Source of the DNA: CBDAPI01 sp965248635
GTDB lineage: Bacteria > Acidobacteriota > UBA6911 > RPQK01 > CBDAPI01
NCBI GenBank assembly: GCA_965248635.1
Contig: OZ252114.1
Span: 496,001 to 560,000 of the forward strand
Direction of reading: 5' to 3'
DNA: 64,000 bases
Shown: positions 41,115 through 51,279 of the stretch, piece after piece
Numbering within the stretch: the first letter of the stretch is position 1
How the letters are laid out: every line of letters starts with the position of its first letter
Notes under the pieces: generated by a model
What the model was told of the DNA's origin: nothing
Databases searched by the model: none
What the model saw: only the letters and a program-made list of their open reading frames with translations
Translations under genes and position numbers: made by a program

Positions 41115-42407
41115 ATGAAAGCAAGTATAAGCCGGAGTGGAAAGAACTCAGGGGCCGTGGCGATCGTCGTTGCCCTGCTCCTTCCCGTCCTTATTGGGAT
41201 GCTGGGCCTTGTCCTCGATCTGGGCTTTGCCTTTCACTACAGGCGGACCATGCAGACCGCAGCAGATGCAGGTGCCTACGCCGGAGCCATCGCCATTCTT
41301 CATGACGAAGACAGCCTAGTGAACACTAAGGCTCTCTACGATGCCGCCAAGAATGGGTTTGACGGGAGCAACGGGGAAACCAGGACCATCAACCGCCCGC
41401 CCTCCAGTGGGGATTTTGCCGGGAACAACATGTTCGTTGAGATGATCATCAGCGAGCAGATGAACACCTACTTCATGCCGGTGCTGGGAATCAACGACAT
41501 GACCGTCCGTACTCGGGCCGTGGCCGGAGTCATGGCTGGTCCCGGCTGCATCTATGTCCTGAACGGGACCGCCAACAAAGCCATGGAAGTCTCCAGCCAC
41601 TCTACCCTCCTTGCACCCGACTGTGGAGTCGAGGTTTCCTCGTGCGATGACGAGGCCCTCTCCGTCACCAGTAATTCCACCCTGACAACGGCTGGAATTG
41701 ATGTCTGCGGCCTGGCGAACAGATCGGATTCGTTCGTCACACCAGAGCCGGCTACGGAAACCTGCGATGGAAACCCCTGCGATCGGGGCGAGGATCCGCT
41801 GGCCTACCTTCCCGATCCCACCGTACCCAGCACCTGCGACCACACTGAGTTTTTGGCCAGCTCTCTGGGAGGCGTAGGGAACCGCTACGAGATCTATCCC
41901 GGGAGCTATTGCGGCGGCATCAGCATCGAAAGTGGCTCGCATGTCAATTTCAATCCGGGGGTCTATTACCTGAGGGGGGGAAAGGTGGCAGGCCTGAACA
42001 TTGGCAGCAATTCAACCGCCACCGGATTTGGGGTCTCCTTCTACAACACAGACTACACCAGCGACTACCCTTACATGCCCATTGAGATTCAGAGTAACTC
42101 CAGGGTCGAGTTCAAGGCTCCCAGCGGGACCGGCACAGACTTTGACGGGATCCTTTTCTGGCAGGACCGCAACATCAGTGGGGATTACGACAACAAGATT
42201 GAAAGCGACACCTCGTCTTACTATGAAGGCACTCTTTACTTCTCCACTCAGCACCTGATGTTCCACAGCAATACGATTGGAGAAAACGCGGCAGCCTGGA
42301 CGCTGCTCGTGGTCGACACGCTGGAAGTTTCCAGTGGCACCGATGGACACGTTGCCTCAAACGCGACGGGCACCCAGCCCATCCTGGAGCCGGTACTGGT
42401 GGAGTGA
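41115..42407 (+). CDS. TadG-like Tad pilus-associated protein
   Basis: 430 residues from ATG 41115. An N-terminal TadE/G helix follows a basic segment (SGAVAIVVALLLPVLIGMLGLVLDLGFAFHYRRTMQTAADAGAYAGA). The rest is extracytoplasmic, Ser/Asn/Gly-rich, with many paired Cys (CDGNPCDRG, CEVSSCDD-type spacing) and repeated NSxxEV/NxSTA motifs suggesting a beta-solenoid-like surface domain. First of three Tad-type genes; no TadA ATPase, TadB/C or secretin is in the window. Confidence 0.8.
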   Translation: MKASISRSGKNSGAVAIVVALLLPVLIGMLGLVLDLGFAFHYRRTMQTAADAGAYAGAIAILHDEDSLVNTKALYDAAKNGFDGSNGETRTINRPPSSGDFAGNNMFVEMIISEQMNTYFMPVLGINDMTVRTRAVAGVMAGPGCIYVLNGTANKAMEVSSHSTLLAPDCGVEVSSCDDEALSVTSNSTLTTAGIDVCGLANRSDSFVTPEPATETCDGNPCDRGEDPLAYLPDPTVPSTCDHTEFLASSLGGVGNRYEIYPGSYCGGISIESGSHVNFNPGVYYLRGGKVAGLNIGSNSTATGFGVSFYNTDYTSDYPYMPIEIQSNSRVEFKAPSGTGTDFDGILFWQDRNISGDYDNKIESDTSSYYEGTLYFSTQHLMFHSNTIGENAAAWTLLVVDTLEVSSGTDGHVASNATGTQPILEPVLVE

Positions 42408-42437
42408 GACTGCCTCGAATGAAGGAAGGAGATCGAC

Positions 42438-42881
42438 ATGACTAAGTGGAGACAGAGCAAAGGGATCAGTTCGGTAGAAATGGCCCTGGTGCTCCCGATT
42501 CTGATGGTGCTGGCTTTGGGCGCTACAGACCTGGGCAGGATGTTCTATAACGCCGTGACCGTGGCCAACGCGGCCCGGGCAGGCGTGTCCTACGGTTCGC
42601 TGAGTAAGGGAAAATCCAAGAACACATCCGTCAGTTCTCAGTTTGCTCACGATGATGCTACGAATGTGAGCGGTGGAATTACTGTCACTAGCACCCGTTT
42701 TTGTGAATGTTCCGACGAAAGCTCGGTTGACTGTGATACCGGCGCCTGTGACTCCGGCTCTAAGAGTTACTATGTTCGGGTCCGAGCCCAGAAGACGTAC
42801 ACGACCACGTTTTCGTATCCGGGAATTCCCAGCTCGGTGCCGATCACCCGAGACGCCTATATGCAGGCTGGGGTTCGATGA
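42438..42881 (+). CDS. TadE-like pseudopilin
   Basis: 147 residues. KGISSVEMALVLPILMVLALGATDLGRMFYNAV is the TadE signature: a short basic leader, Glu near the start of the helix, and a single hydrophobic helix. A Cys cluster (CECSDESSVDCDTGACDSG) lies mid-protein. Second gene of the trio, 30 bases after the first with a GAAGGAGATCG ribosome site. Confidence 0.85.
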   Translation: MTKWRQSKGISSVEMALVLPILMVLALGATDLGRMFYNAVTVANAARAGVSYGSLSKGKSKNTSVSSQFAHDDATNVSGGITVTSTRFCECSDESSVDCDTGACDSGSKSYYVRVRAQKTYTTTFSYPGIPSSVPITRDAYMQAGVR

Positions 42882-42905
42882 GCCCGCTCGACGGAGGGAT
42901 TTGAA

Positions 42906-43319
42906 ATGAAGTCAGTGATGCGATTCAGTCGGATCAGAATGAACGAGTGCAGAGGAACGGCAATTATAGAGATGGCTCTGGTATCGCTGCTCTTGTTCGC
43001 TCTAATTATCGGTATTGTCGATGTGGGCCGCGCCGTATTCGCTTACAACACAATCTCCGCTGTAACACGGGATGCGACACGCCACGCAATCGTTCACGGA
43101 GCGCGAAGTTCGTTCCCGGTCACCGCCACCGACATTCAAGACTATGTGCAGAACAAGTTAATTGGTTTCAATGGCGTGAACGTGAGCACGACCTGGACTC
43201 CCAGTAATCGACGGGGGCACAAAGTGAGAGTAACAGTCGATTACGCCTACCAGCCCGTCGTTGCCTTGTTTTCGTCAGTGCAGCTGAGCGCAAGCAGCCA
43301 GATGGCAATGTCCTACTAA
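42906..43319 (+). CDS. TadE-like pseudopilin, second copy
   Basis: 137 residues. RGTAIIEMALVSLLLFALIIGIVDVGRAVFAYNTI is again the TadE helix, followed by a 100-residue exported domain. Differs from its neighbour outside the helix and lacks the Cys cluster. Ends the operon. Confidence 0.85.
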   Translation: MKSVMRFSRIRMNECRGTAIIEMALVSLLLFALIIGIVDVGRAVFAYNTISAVTRDATRHAIVHGARSSFPVTATDIQDYVQNKLIGFNGVNVSTTWTPSNRRGHKVRVTVDYAYQPVVALFSSVQLSASSQMAMSY

Positions 43320-43403
43320 CGGGGCTCACCGGCGCATGCGGGCTGCGCACTCCTACTTACGGGGCCGAAACTGAAGAGGGCGTACTGATGAAAGACTTTC
43401 CTT

Positions 43404-44114
43404 CTAGTAAGTCGCCGCCGGGGCCTTCCGGGTGATCTCATCCCGTTCGATTTTGCCGTCCATCAGCTGAATGACCCGGTGGGCGTGCTTGGCGACGTCG
43501 GCTTCGTGAGTGACCAGCACGATCGTGTTACCGTTCTCATGCAGCCGATCGAACAGGGACAGGATTTCAACACTGGTCTTGGAATCGAGGTTGCCCGTGG
43601 GCTCATCGGCCAGCAGTATCGATGGGTCATTCACCAGGGCCCGCGCAATAGCCACCCGCTGCCGCTGCCCCCCGGAGAGCTCGTTGGGGCGGTGAGCAAC
43701 CCGATCGCCCAGTTCTACTTTTTCCAGGGCTTGCCGAGCCCTCTCTTTTCGCTCTGACGAACCGATCCCGGAATAGACCAGTGGGAGCTCCACGTTTTGA
43801 AGAGCTGTGGCCCGGGCCAGGAGATTGAAAGTCTGGAATACAAAGCCGATTTCTTTGTTGCGGATGTGGGCAAGCTCGTCATCATGCATATCACTCACGA
43901 GCTGAGTGTTGAGATAGTACTTGCCCTGGCTGGGAGTATCCAGGCAGCCGATCAGATTCATGAGCGTGGCCTTGCCGGTCCCGGAAGGACCCATGATGGC
44001 CACCAGTTCATTGGCCTGGATTTCAAAGGTGACGCTGTGCAGAGCGTGGATCTTCTCCGATCCCATCTCGTAGGTCTTCCAGAGATCTTCAGTGCGAATG
44101 AGTGCGTTGCTCAC
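43404..44114 (-). CDS. ABC transporter ATP-binding protein (MacB/LolD class), altered Walker A
   Basis: 236 residues with ABC motifs: Q-loop FVFQTFNLLARATA, signature LSGGQRQRVAIARAL, Walker B SILLADEPTGNLD, and H-loop VTHEADVA. Walker A reads GPSGTGKATLMNL: the residue after the invariant Lys is Ala rather than Ser/Thr, which normally binds Mg. It lies 9 bases after the adaptor gene. No permease gene follows. The exporter is therefore incomplete here. Confidence 0.85.
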   Translation of the reverse strand: MSNALIRTEDLWKTYEMGSEKIHALHSVTFEIQANELVAIMGPSGTGKATLMNLIGCLDTPSQGKYYLNTQLVSDMHDDELAHIRNKEIGFVFQTFNLLARATALQNVELPLVYSGIGSSERKERARQALEKVELGDRVAHRPNELSGGQRQRVAIARALVNDPSILLADEPTGNLDSKTSVEILSLFDRLHENGNTIVLVTHEADVAKHAHRVIQLMDGKIERDEITRKAPAATY

Positions 44115-44123
44115 GCTCAGTGC

Positions 44124-45387
44124 TTATCCTTTCTTGCCCGACTGAGGCTTGACGAAGTCACCATCCTTGAGCTCTCTCAAGGCTTTGTAACTGCCTGTGA
44201 CAATTTCCGAGCCCTCCGGAACTCCTGAGAGGATCTGCAAGCGCGAGGAGCTGGAGATACCCGTTTTGACCGGAGTGAACTCAACCCGTCGCTCGCGGAT
44301 CACGAAAACGCCCTCGAACTCTTCTCTCGATTCCGTGTCACCCGTGCTTTCCACTTCGCCCTTGATGGGATTCCCCTCGCTGTCAACTGCGAACTCACGA
44401 ACTACCAGAGCCTGAATGGGTATGACCAGGACATTATCGCGGGTAGCCGTAGTGATATCGGCGGTACAGCTCAAACCCGGTCGCAGGCTGATTGAGCTTG
44501 ACAGCCACGATGTCCATTTCGTTGACCTCGATCTCCGCCTCGATGATTGACAGGTCAGCAATCACCATGATGGTCGCCGCCGGGTTGTTCAAGGTCCCCG
44601 GAACCGCCCGCTCACCCACTTCGACGTTCAATTGAGTGATCACACCTGTCAGAGGAGATCGAATAATGGTCTTGGACAGTGAGTCCCTTGTCTGGGCCAG
44701 AGAGGCTTGATTCTGCTCGACTCTGCTCAGCGCAGCAGCGTGGGAATTAGTGGCTTGCAACACCACCACGTGAGCCACCTCCAAAGAGGCTATCGCTTGC
44801 GCGAGTCTGGCCTGGGCCGAGGTCAAGCTCGACTGTGCCGCCACCTTCTCGTTTTTGGCCGCATCGTAAAGGTCGTGCGCGATCAGATTCTGCTCAAACA
44901 GTTCCTGTTTTCGAATGAAGTTGTTGGTGCTGAATTCGAGGCCTTGCGCGGCCTTGAGCACCTCGGCTTCTGCGGCCTGCAGATTGGCTTTCTCCCGCCC
45001 CAGGTTGGCTTGCTGTAGAGCAATCTGAGCGTTGGCATTGGCGGCATCCATGCGAGCCGCTTGCAGGAGCGCCTCCTGCCCTCGCGTCTGGGCTTCGGTC
45101 TGGGTCGGATCAATCTTCAAGAGCACATCGCCCTTGGAAACAAAGTCACCTTCCCTGACAGAAAGGCCTGTAATCACTCCACTGATCTCAGCCTGAAGCT
45201 TCACGTATTCCTTGGGTCTGATTTCGCCCGAGGCATTCACTTTAGCGATCAGTTGGAAAACCGGCTCCACCTGGCCAATCTGCACCAAGACAGCATTTTT
45301 CCGGGTGGCGTTGACGCTGAAGGCGACAATAGCAGCCAGAATGGCTCCGGCCGCGACTAGAATGACAAATCGCTTCTGGCTGCTCAT
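44124..45387 (-). pseudogene. MacA/HlyD-type membrane-fusion protein with internal deletion and frameshift
   Basis: From ATG 45387: a membrane anchor (VILVAAGAILAAIVAFSV), the lipoyl half (SGVITGLSVREGDFVSKGDVLLKIDP), a long coiled coil, then SPLTGVITQLNVEVGERAVPG and EVNEMDIVAVKLNQ. Here the frame continues only to a stop at 44434. The C-terminal part resumes in another frame as LRPGLSCTADITTATRDNVLVIPIQALVVRE and runs to 44124. The beta-barrel stretch normally between these points (about 70 residues) is missing. Such adaptors join an inner-membrane ABC exporter to TolC. Confidence 0.8.
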
Positions 45388-45517
45388 GTTCCCATCTTAA
45401 GCCGAGAACGGTTATCATTTCGAATTATTGGATTTCTTTCCATACTAAAGAAACGCCACCAAGGGTAGATTTGTTTCAACCCTCCTGAAGGAATCTGAGA
45501 GTTGAGGGAGTGAGCAA

Positions 45518-46726
45518 ATGAACTTGATTTCATACCAGCAGGCCGTTTCCCGAGTGTTGGATCAGGTCCCGAGCCCCGAAGTGGAGGTCGTACCGCTACC
45601 CCGATCTCTGGGTCGGGTTCTGGCGACTCCTGCAAGAGCGGACATGGCCATGCCTCCCTTCCAGAAATCCTTCATGGATGGATACGCCCTAAGGAGTCGG
45701 GATGTTCAAAGGGTCCCTGCACTCCTGGAGGTTGTTGGCAGGGTTGCAGCCGGTTCGGCACAACTGCCTCGGATCGGAAAGAACGAGGCGGTCCAAATCA
45801 TGACGGGAGCTCCCGTGCCGGAAACTGCCGATGCTGTGCAGATGGTCGAGAAGACGAGACGAGAAGGCCATCGGGTGGAGATTCTCGAGCTGGTAGGCCC
45901 CGGCCAGCATGTAGCGCTCAGGGGGAGTGAAGTCGAGGAAGGGCAGATCGTTGTGGAGAAAGGCCAGCGTATCGGGCCTCAGGAGATCGCAGTGCTGGCC
46001 TGTTTCGGCTTTTCAGAAGTGGAGACCTGGCGGCCTCCGGAGGTGGCCATCGTCTCCACCGGGAACGAACTGGTAGCGATCGAAGAAACCCCCGGTTTTG
46101 GGGAAATCAGAAACTCCAATGCCTACATGCTCTGGGCCCAGTGCCAGGAGCTGGGGCTTGACGCCCGGATCGAGCCGATTGCGAAGGACGACCCCCAAAG
46201 GGTGCGCGAGGCGATCCGGCAGGCTCTTCGCCGAGACCTGGCATTGCTCTCGGGGGGTGTCTCCATGGGAGAGTACGACTACGTCCATCAGGTCCTGGCC
46301 GAAGAAGGGGTCGAGATCGTGTTTCACAAGACGGCCATCAAGCCCGGAAAACCGGTGCTGGTCGGCCGCCGAGGAGGAAGAATGCTCTTCGGTCTTCCGG
46401 GGAACCCTGTTTCTGCGTTTGTCACCTTCGTGCTCTTCGTCAAGCCGGCGGTTCAAAAGTGGTGCGGCGGAGAGCCCCGGCCGTTTCTGGAAGTCCAGGC
46501 CGAGCTGAAGCAAGAAGTTCGGCACAAGCCCGGTCGCCAGTTCTTCATGCCGGCTCGGGCACAATCGACCCCGGCAGGAATCACCGTCCGGCCCCTCGAA
46601 ACGAGAGGATCGGCTGACATAGTGGGCTTCGCCAGAGCCAATGCGCTGCTCAGTATTCCAGCAGATCAGGAACGGATCCCGGAGGGCTCGATGGTCGGGG
46701 TGCTCCTGCTGGAGGGTCGGCTTTAG
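45518..46726 (+). CDS. moeA: Molybdopterin molybdenumtransferase MoeA
   Basis: 402 residues. PFQKSFMDGYALRSRD, IMTGAPVPETADAVQMVE, VAIVSTGNELV, GEIRNSNAYML, LLSGGVSMGEYDYV and FGLPGNPVSAFVTF are all MoeA signatures. It inserts molybdate into adenylated molybdopterin. A GAGGGAG ribosome site lies 7 bases before ATG. moaC, another gene of the pathway, is convergent next door. Confidence 0.95.
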   Translation: MNLISYQQAVSRVLDQVPSPEVEVVPLPRSLGRVLATPARADMAMPPFQKSFMDGYALRSRDVQRVPALLEVVGRVAAGSAQLPRIGKNEAVQIMTGAPVPETADAVQMVEKTRREGHRVEILELVGPGQHVALRGSEVEEGQIVVEKGQRIGPQEIAVLACFGFSEVETWRPPEVAIVSTGNELVAIEETPGFGEIRNSNAYMLWAQCQELGLDARIEPIAKDDPQRVREAIRQALRRDLALLSGGVSMGEYDYVHQVLAEEGVEIVFHKTAIKPGKPVLVGRRGGRMLFGLPGNPVSAFVTFVLFVKPAVQKWCGGEPRPFLEVQAELKQEVRHKPGRQFFMPARAQSTPAGITVRPLETRGSADIVGFARANALLSIPADQERIPEGSMVGVLLLEGRL

Positions 46727-46769
46727 CAGCCCGGGGTGAAAGTCGCGCCCTTCGGGTTACAGGCGATCC

Positions 46770-47234
46770 CTAGGGTTCTTGCGAAGGGAGATCTTCCTTT
46801 TTCTTGGAGACCAGCCGGATGGCCTCGATAGACATCCCCGAATCAACCGCCTTGCACATGTCGTAGAGGGTCAGTGCGGCCACTGCGACTGCAGTCAAAG
46901 CCTCCATCTCCACGCCGGTGGCACGCCGGCAGGTGACTTCCGATCGAATCGCAAAGGCCGCTTTCTCCAGCTGGATATCGACATCGATGTAATCGAGGTT
47001 GAGATCGTGGCAGAGTGGGATCAGCCGGCTGGCCGATTTTGCCGCCTGGATACCAGCCAGCCTGGATGCCTCCAGAGGAGCGCCCTTGGGAAGTGCGGAG
47101 TCGCGCACCAGGTCAATGGTCCCAGAGCTGACCGCGAGCCGGCCTTCGGCAGCCGCTGTGCGGAGCTGGACCGGCTTGTGGCTGACATCGACCATGCTGG
47201 CACGGCCCTGATTGTCAAGGTGGGTAAGCTTCAA
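46770..47234 (-). CDS. moaC: Cyclic pyranopterin monophosphate synthase MoaC
   Basis: 154 residues from TTG 47234, preferred because AAGGAG lies 8 bases upstream and homology begins at LTHLDNQGRASMVDVSHKP. Contains IPLCHDLNLDYIDVDI, RRATGVEMEALTAVAVAALTLYDMCKA with catalytic Lys. It forms the pterin ring of the molybdenum cofactor with MoaA. Divergent from the VWFA gene. Confidence 0.93.
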   Translation of the reverse strand: MKLTHLDNQGRASMVDVSHKPVQLRTAAAEGRLAVSSGTIDLVRDSALPKGAPLEASRLAGIQAAKSASRLIPLCHDLNLDYIDVDIQLEKAAFAIRSEVTCRRATGVEMEALTAVAVAALTLYDMCKAVDSGMSIEAIRLVSKKKEDLPSQEP

Positions 47235-47348
47235 GCGGAGTCTCCTTCTTCCTTCCGAAACCTCGACTCCTACGATACCAGAACGGGGCATGAAGAGAAC
47301 TGCAGTCTCGCCAGGCCGTGCCTGCAACAGGAAAAGGCGAGCCGTTGA

Positions 47349-47354
47349 TATAAT
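47349..47354 (+). promoter_or_regulatory. -10 element of the VWFA gene, probably leaderless
   Basis: TATAAT followed by 7 bases (GAGCCTC) and ATG 47362. The ATG at 47353 overlaps the hexamer and is a less likely start. Confidence 0.45.
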
Positions 47355-47361
47355 GAGCCTC

Positions 47362-48369
47362 ATGAATCGCTCGGCCCGGTACCTGACCGTGGCCCCTCTG
47401 AGCCTGGGCCTGCTGCTTCTGGTGGGCCTGGGACAGGAACCAGAGGAGCCGGATCAGCCGGAGTTCAAAATTGGAGTGGCCGTCGAGCAGGTATTCCTCT
47501 CGGTGACGGCCCGCGCCCACAATGGTGGCTTCTTCCAGAACCTTAACCAGGAGGATTTTCAGGTGCTCGAGGATGGTTTTGTTCAGAGCATCATCAACTT
47601 TGCCCAGGAGTCAGTTCCCGTCAGTGTGGTTCTACTCATTGATGCCAGCGGAAGCACTCGCTATACGCAGTCATCCATTCGATCCGCCGCTCTGCGATTC
47701 GCGGAGAGCCTTTCTTCGGAAGACAAGATCGCGATCATCACGTTCAACGACGCGCCGCGGCTGATTCTGGACTGGTCGAATGACCTGGACGATGTCCGGT
47801 ATGCTCTGGAAACGATCTATGCCAAGGGTCCCACGGTGATGAACGATGCGCTGTACGTGACCTTCGACGACTTGCTCCGGGATGTCGAAGGGAAGACGGC
47901 GGTGCTGATGCTGACAGATGGAGTGGACACCGGAAGCATGGTCGGTCTGGAGGATGTGACAAGCCTCGCGACCCGCTCAGACGCAATTGTCTACACAGCC
48001 TCCAAGCTGGACGAATACTGGGCCGGTGCCCGTAGTATGCGCCAGCAGTACCGGGCGCATGGTCAGCTCGTCCCCAACCAGTTAACGGACTCCTACATTC
48101 TGGAAGCACGCAAAGGGCTTCAGCGCCTGTCCAGTTTAACGGGAGGTCGTGTTCTGGAGGCCCAGGCCTTCAGCAGTCTGGCAGAGGTCTACGAACTGGT
48201 TGCCGAAGAGCTCAAGAACCAGTATTACCTGTCTTATATCCCGACCAATTCACGACGGGACGGCAGTTGGCGCCAGGTCGAGGTGAGACCCCGACGGCTG
48301 GGCGTTGTCACCAAGACCAGGAGCGGTTACTATGCCCCTGGTGAACAACCGGTGGACGGATCCCCCTAG
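47362..48369 (+). CDS. Secreted VWFA-domain protein
   Basis: 335 residues. A signal peptide (YLTVAPLSLGLLLLVGLG) precedes a conserved N-terminal beta region (VEQVFLSVTARAHNGGFFQNLNQEDFQVLEDG). The VWA domain follows with the MIDAS motif VVLLIDASGSTR and later MLTDGVDTGS. Proteins of this layout occur in many copies in Acidobacteriota and are uncharacterised. A second, divergent copy is at 56076-57533. Confidence 0.85.
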   Translation: MNRSARYLTVAPLSLGLLLLVGLGQEPEEPDQPEFKIGVAVEQVFLSVTARAHNGGFFQNLNQEDFQVLEDGFVQSIINFAQESVPVSVVLLIDASGSTRYTQSSIRSAALRFAESLSSEDKIAIITFNDAPRLILDWSNDLDDVRYALETIYAKGPTVMNDALYVTFDDLLRDVEGKTAVLMLTDGVDTGSMVGLEDVTSLATRSDAIVYTASKLDEYWAGARSMRQQYRAHGQLVPNQLTDSYILEARKGLQRLSSLTGGRVLEAQAFSSLAEVYELVAEELKNQYYLSYIPTNSRRDGSWRQVEVRPRRLGVVTKTRSGYYAPGEQPVDGSP

Positions 48370-48443
48370 AGCACTGTGTTACCAGTTAACGGTTTCACGG
48401 GTTGGAACTTTGGAATCCACGCCTGAGTAATACTTCCCCATAC

Positions 48444-48460
48444 AGTACCCGTCTGGTACT
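48444..48460 (+). promoter_or_regulatory. Operator-like palindrome before the Rrf2 regulator
   Basis: AGTACC-CGTCT-GGTACT is a perfect dyad directly upstream of TATATA (48460-48465), which is 8 bases before ATG 48474. Binding here would block the promoter, so autoregulation of the suf operon is likely. Confidence 0.5.
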
Positions 48461-48473
48461 ATATAGCTCAACG

Positions 48474-48941
48474 ATGTTTCGGATTAGCAAAGAGACTGAT
48501 TATGGGGTGCTTCTACTGACGCTGCTGGCTCGTGGGCCGGATTCTGTCAGCATGAGTGCCCGCGAACTCTCGGAAAGGAGTGGGATCCCCCTGCCCATGG
48601 TGAGCAAGATACTGAAATTGCTGGTCCGTAGGGGGGTCTTGAGTTCCCAGCGAGGGCCCAAAGGTGGGTACGCGCTGACGCGCAGCCCCGACCGGATTTC
48701 GGTGGCGGATGTGGTGGCCGCGGTGGAGGGTCCCCTTTCGATTACGGAGTGCATAGAACATCCAGGAGACTGTCGCCAGGAGGCGACCTGTGGAACTCGG
48801 GGAAACTGGGCGGTCATCAACACGGTCGTACAGGAGGCCCTGTCCAGGGTGTCTCTGGTGGAAATGACCAGACCCTTTCCGGATCTCCAGCTCATCCCTC
48901 TCCAAACACAGGAAGCAGAACTGGGGAGCCGTTATCCCTGA
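48474..48941 (+). CDS. Rrf2-family iron-sulfur regulator (SufR/IscR type)
   Basis: 155 residues from ATG 48474. Winged helix: MFRISKETDYGVLLLTLLA, ELSERSGIPLPMVSKILKLL, RRGVLSSQRGPKGGYAL. Three Cys in CIEHPGDCRQEATC are placed like the cluster ligands of IscR. It lies 23 bases before sufB and is probably the cluster sensor that controls it. Confidence 0.9.
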   Translation: MFRISKETDYGVLLLTLLARGPDSVSMSARELSERSGIPLPMVSKILKLLVRRGVLSSQRGPKGGYALTRSPDRISVADVVAAVEGPLSITECIEHPGDCRQEATCGTRGNWAVINTVVQEALSRVSLVEMTRPFPDLQLIPLQTQEAELGSRYP

Positions 48942-48964
48942 GTAGGAAGTACTAAGGAGCGACC

Positions 48965-50413
<1,449 letters not shown>

Positions 50414-50505
50414 AGTTCCGCTTTTTGTTTGCGACGTCGTGTCGCACCTTTTGACGTGCAGGTTTGCCAGCCGATACGTGCCTCCGGGGCGACAAGGAGA
50501 AGAGA

Positions 50506-51267
50506 ATGTTGGAGATCAGAGATCTACGGGCAAGAATAGAAGATAATGAGATCCTTCGGGGAATCAATCTCACCGTTAAGGCCGGCGAAGTGCATTCCAT
50601 CATGGGACCCAATGGGTCGGGCAAGAGCACCCTGGCACAGGTCCTGGCCGGTCGGGAGACCTACGAAGTGACCGGCGGGGAGATCTGGTTTCGAGGCCAG
50701 AACCTCCTCGAAATGAATCCAGAGGAGAGGGCGTGCGCAGGGCTGTTCATGGCCTTCCAGTATCCGGTTGAAATCCCGGGTGTCAGCAACACCTATTTTC
50801 TGAAAGCAGCCTTGAATGCGCTCCGGGCCCATCGCGGTGAAGAACCGGTGGATGCGGCTGACTTTCTTCTCCTGGTGAAGGACAAAATGAAGCTGCTGAA
50901 GATTGACGATGGTCTTTTGAAGAGACCGGTGAACGACGGATTTTCGGGCGGAGAGAAGAAGCGCAACGAGATTTTTCAAATGGCCATACTGGAGCCCTGT
51001 CTGGCCATCCTTGATGAAACCGACTCCGGCCTTGACATCGACGCCCTGAAGATCGTGGCCAATGGTGTGAGTGCCCTTCGTTCCGAAGAAACGGCATTCA
51101 TTGTGGTGACGCACTATCAGCGGATGCTCAACTACATTGTTCCAGACTTTGTGCATGTCCTTTATGAGGGGCAGATCGTCAAGAGCGGAGGCAAGGAGCT
51201 GGCCCTCAGCCTGGAGGAAACCGGCTACACCTGGCTCGAAGGGAACAGGCCGCAGCCCGTCGGTTGA
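50506..51267 (+). CDS. sufC: Fe-S cluster assembly ATPase SufC
   Basis: 253 residues from ATG 50506. Walker A GPNGSGKSTLAQVLAG, signature FSGGEKKRNEIFQM, Walker B CLAILDETDSGLDIDAL, H-loop VTHYQRML. It is the ABC-type ATPase that remodels SufB/SufD. Confidence 0.95.
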   Translation: MLEIRDLRARIEDNEILRGINLTVKAGEVHSIMGPNGSGKSTLAQVLAGRETYEVTGGEIWFRGQNLLEMNPEERACAGLFMAFQYPVEIPGVSNTYFLKAALNALRAHRGEEPVDAADFLLLVKDKMKLLKIDDGLLKRPVNDGFSGGEKKRNEIFQMAILEPCLAILDETDSGLDIDALKIVANGVSALRSEETAFIVVTHYQRMLNYIVPDFVHVLYEGQIVKSGGKELALSLEETGYTWLEGNRPQPVG

Positions 51268-51279
51268 GGAGAAAACTGG

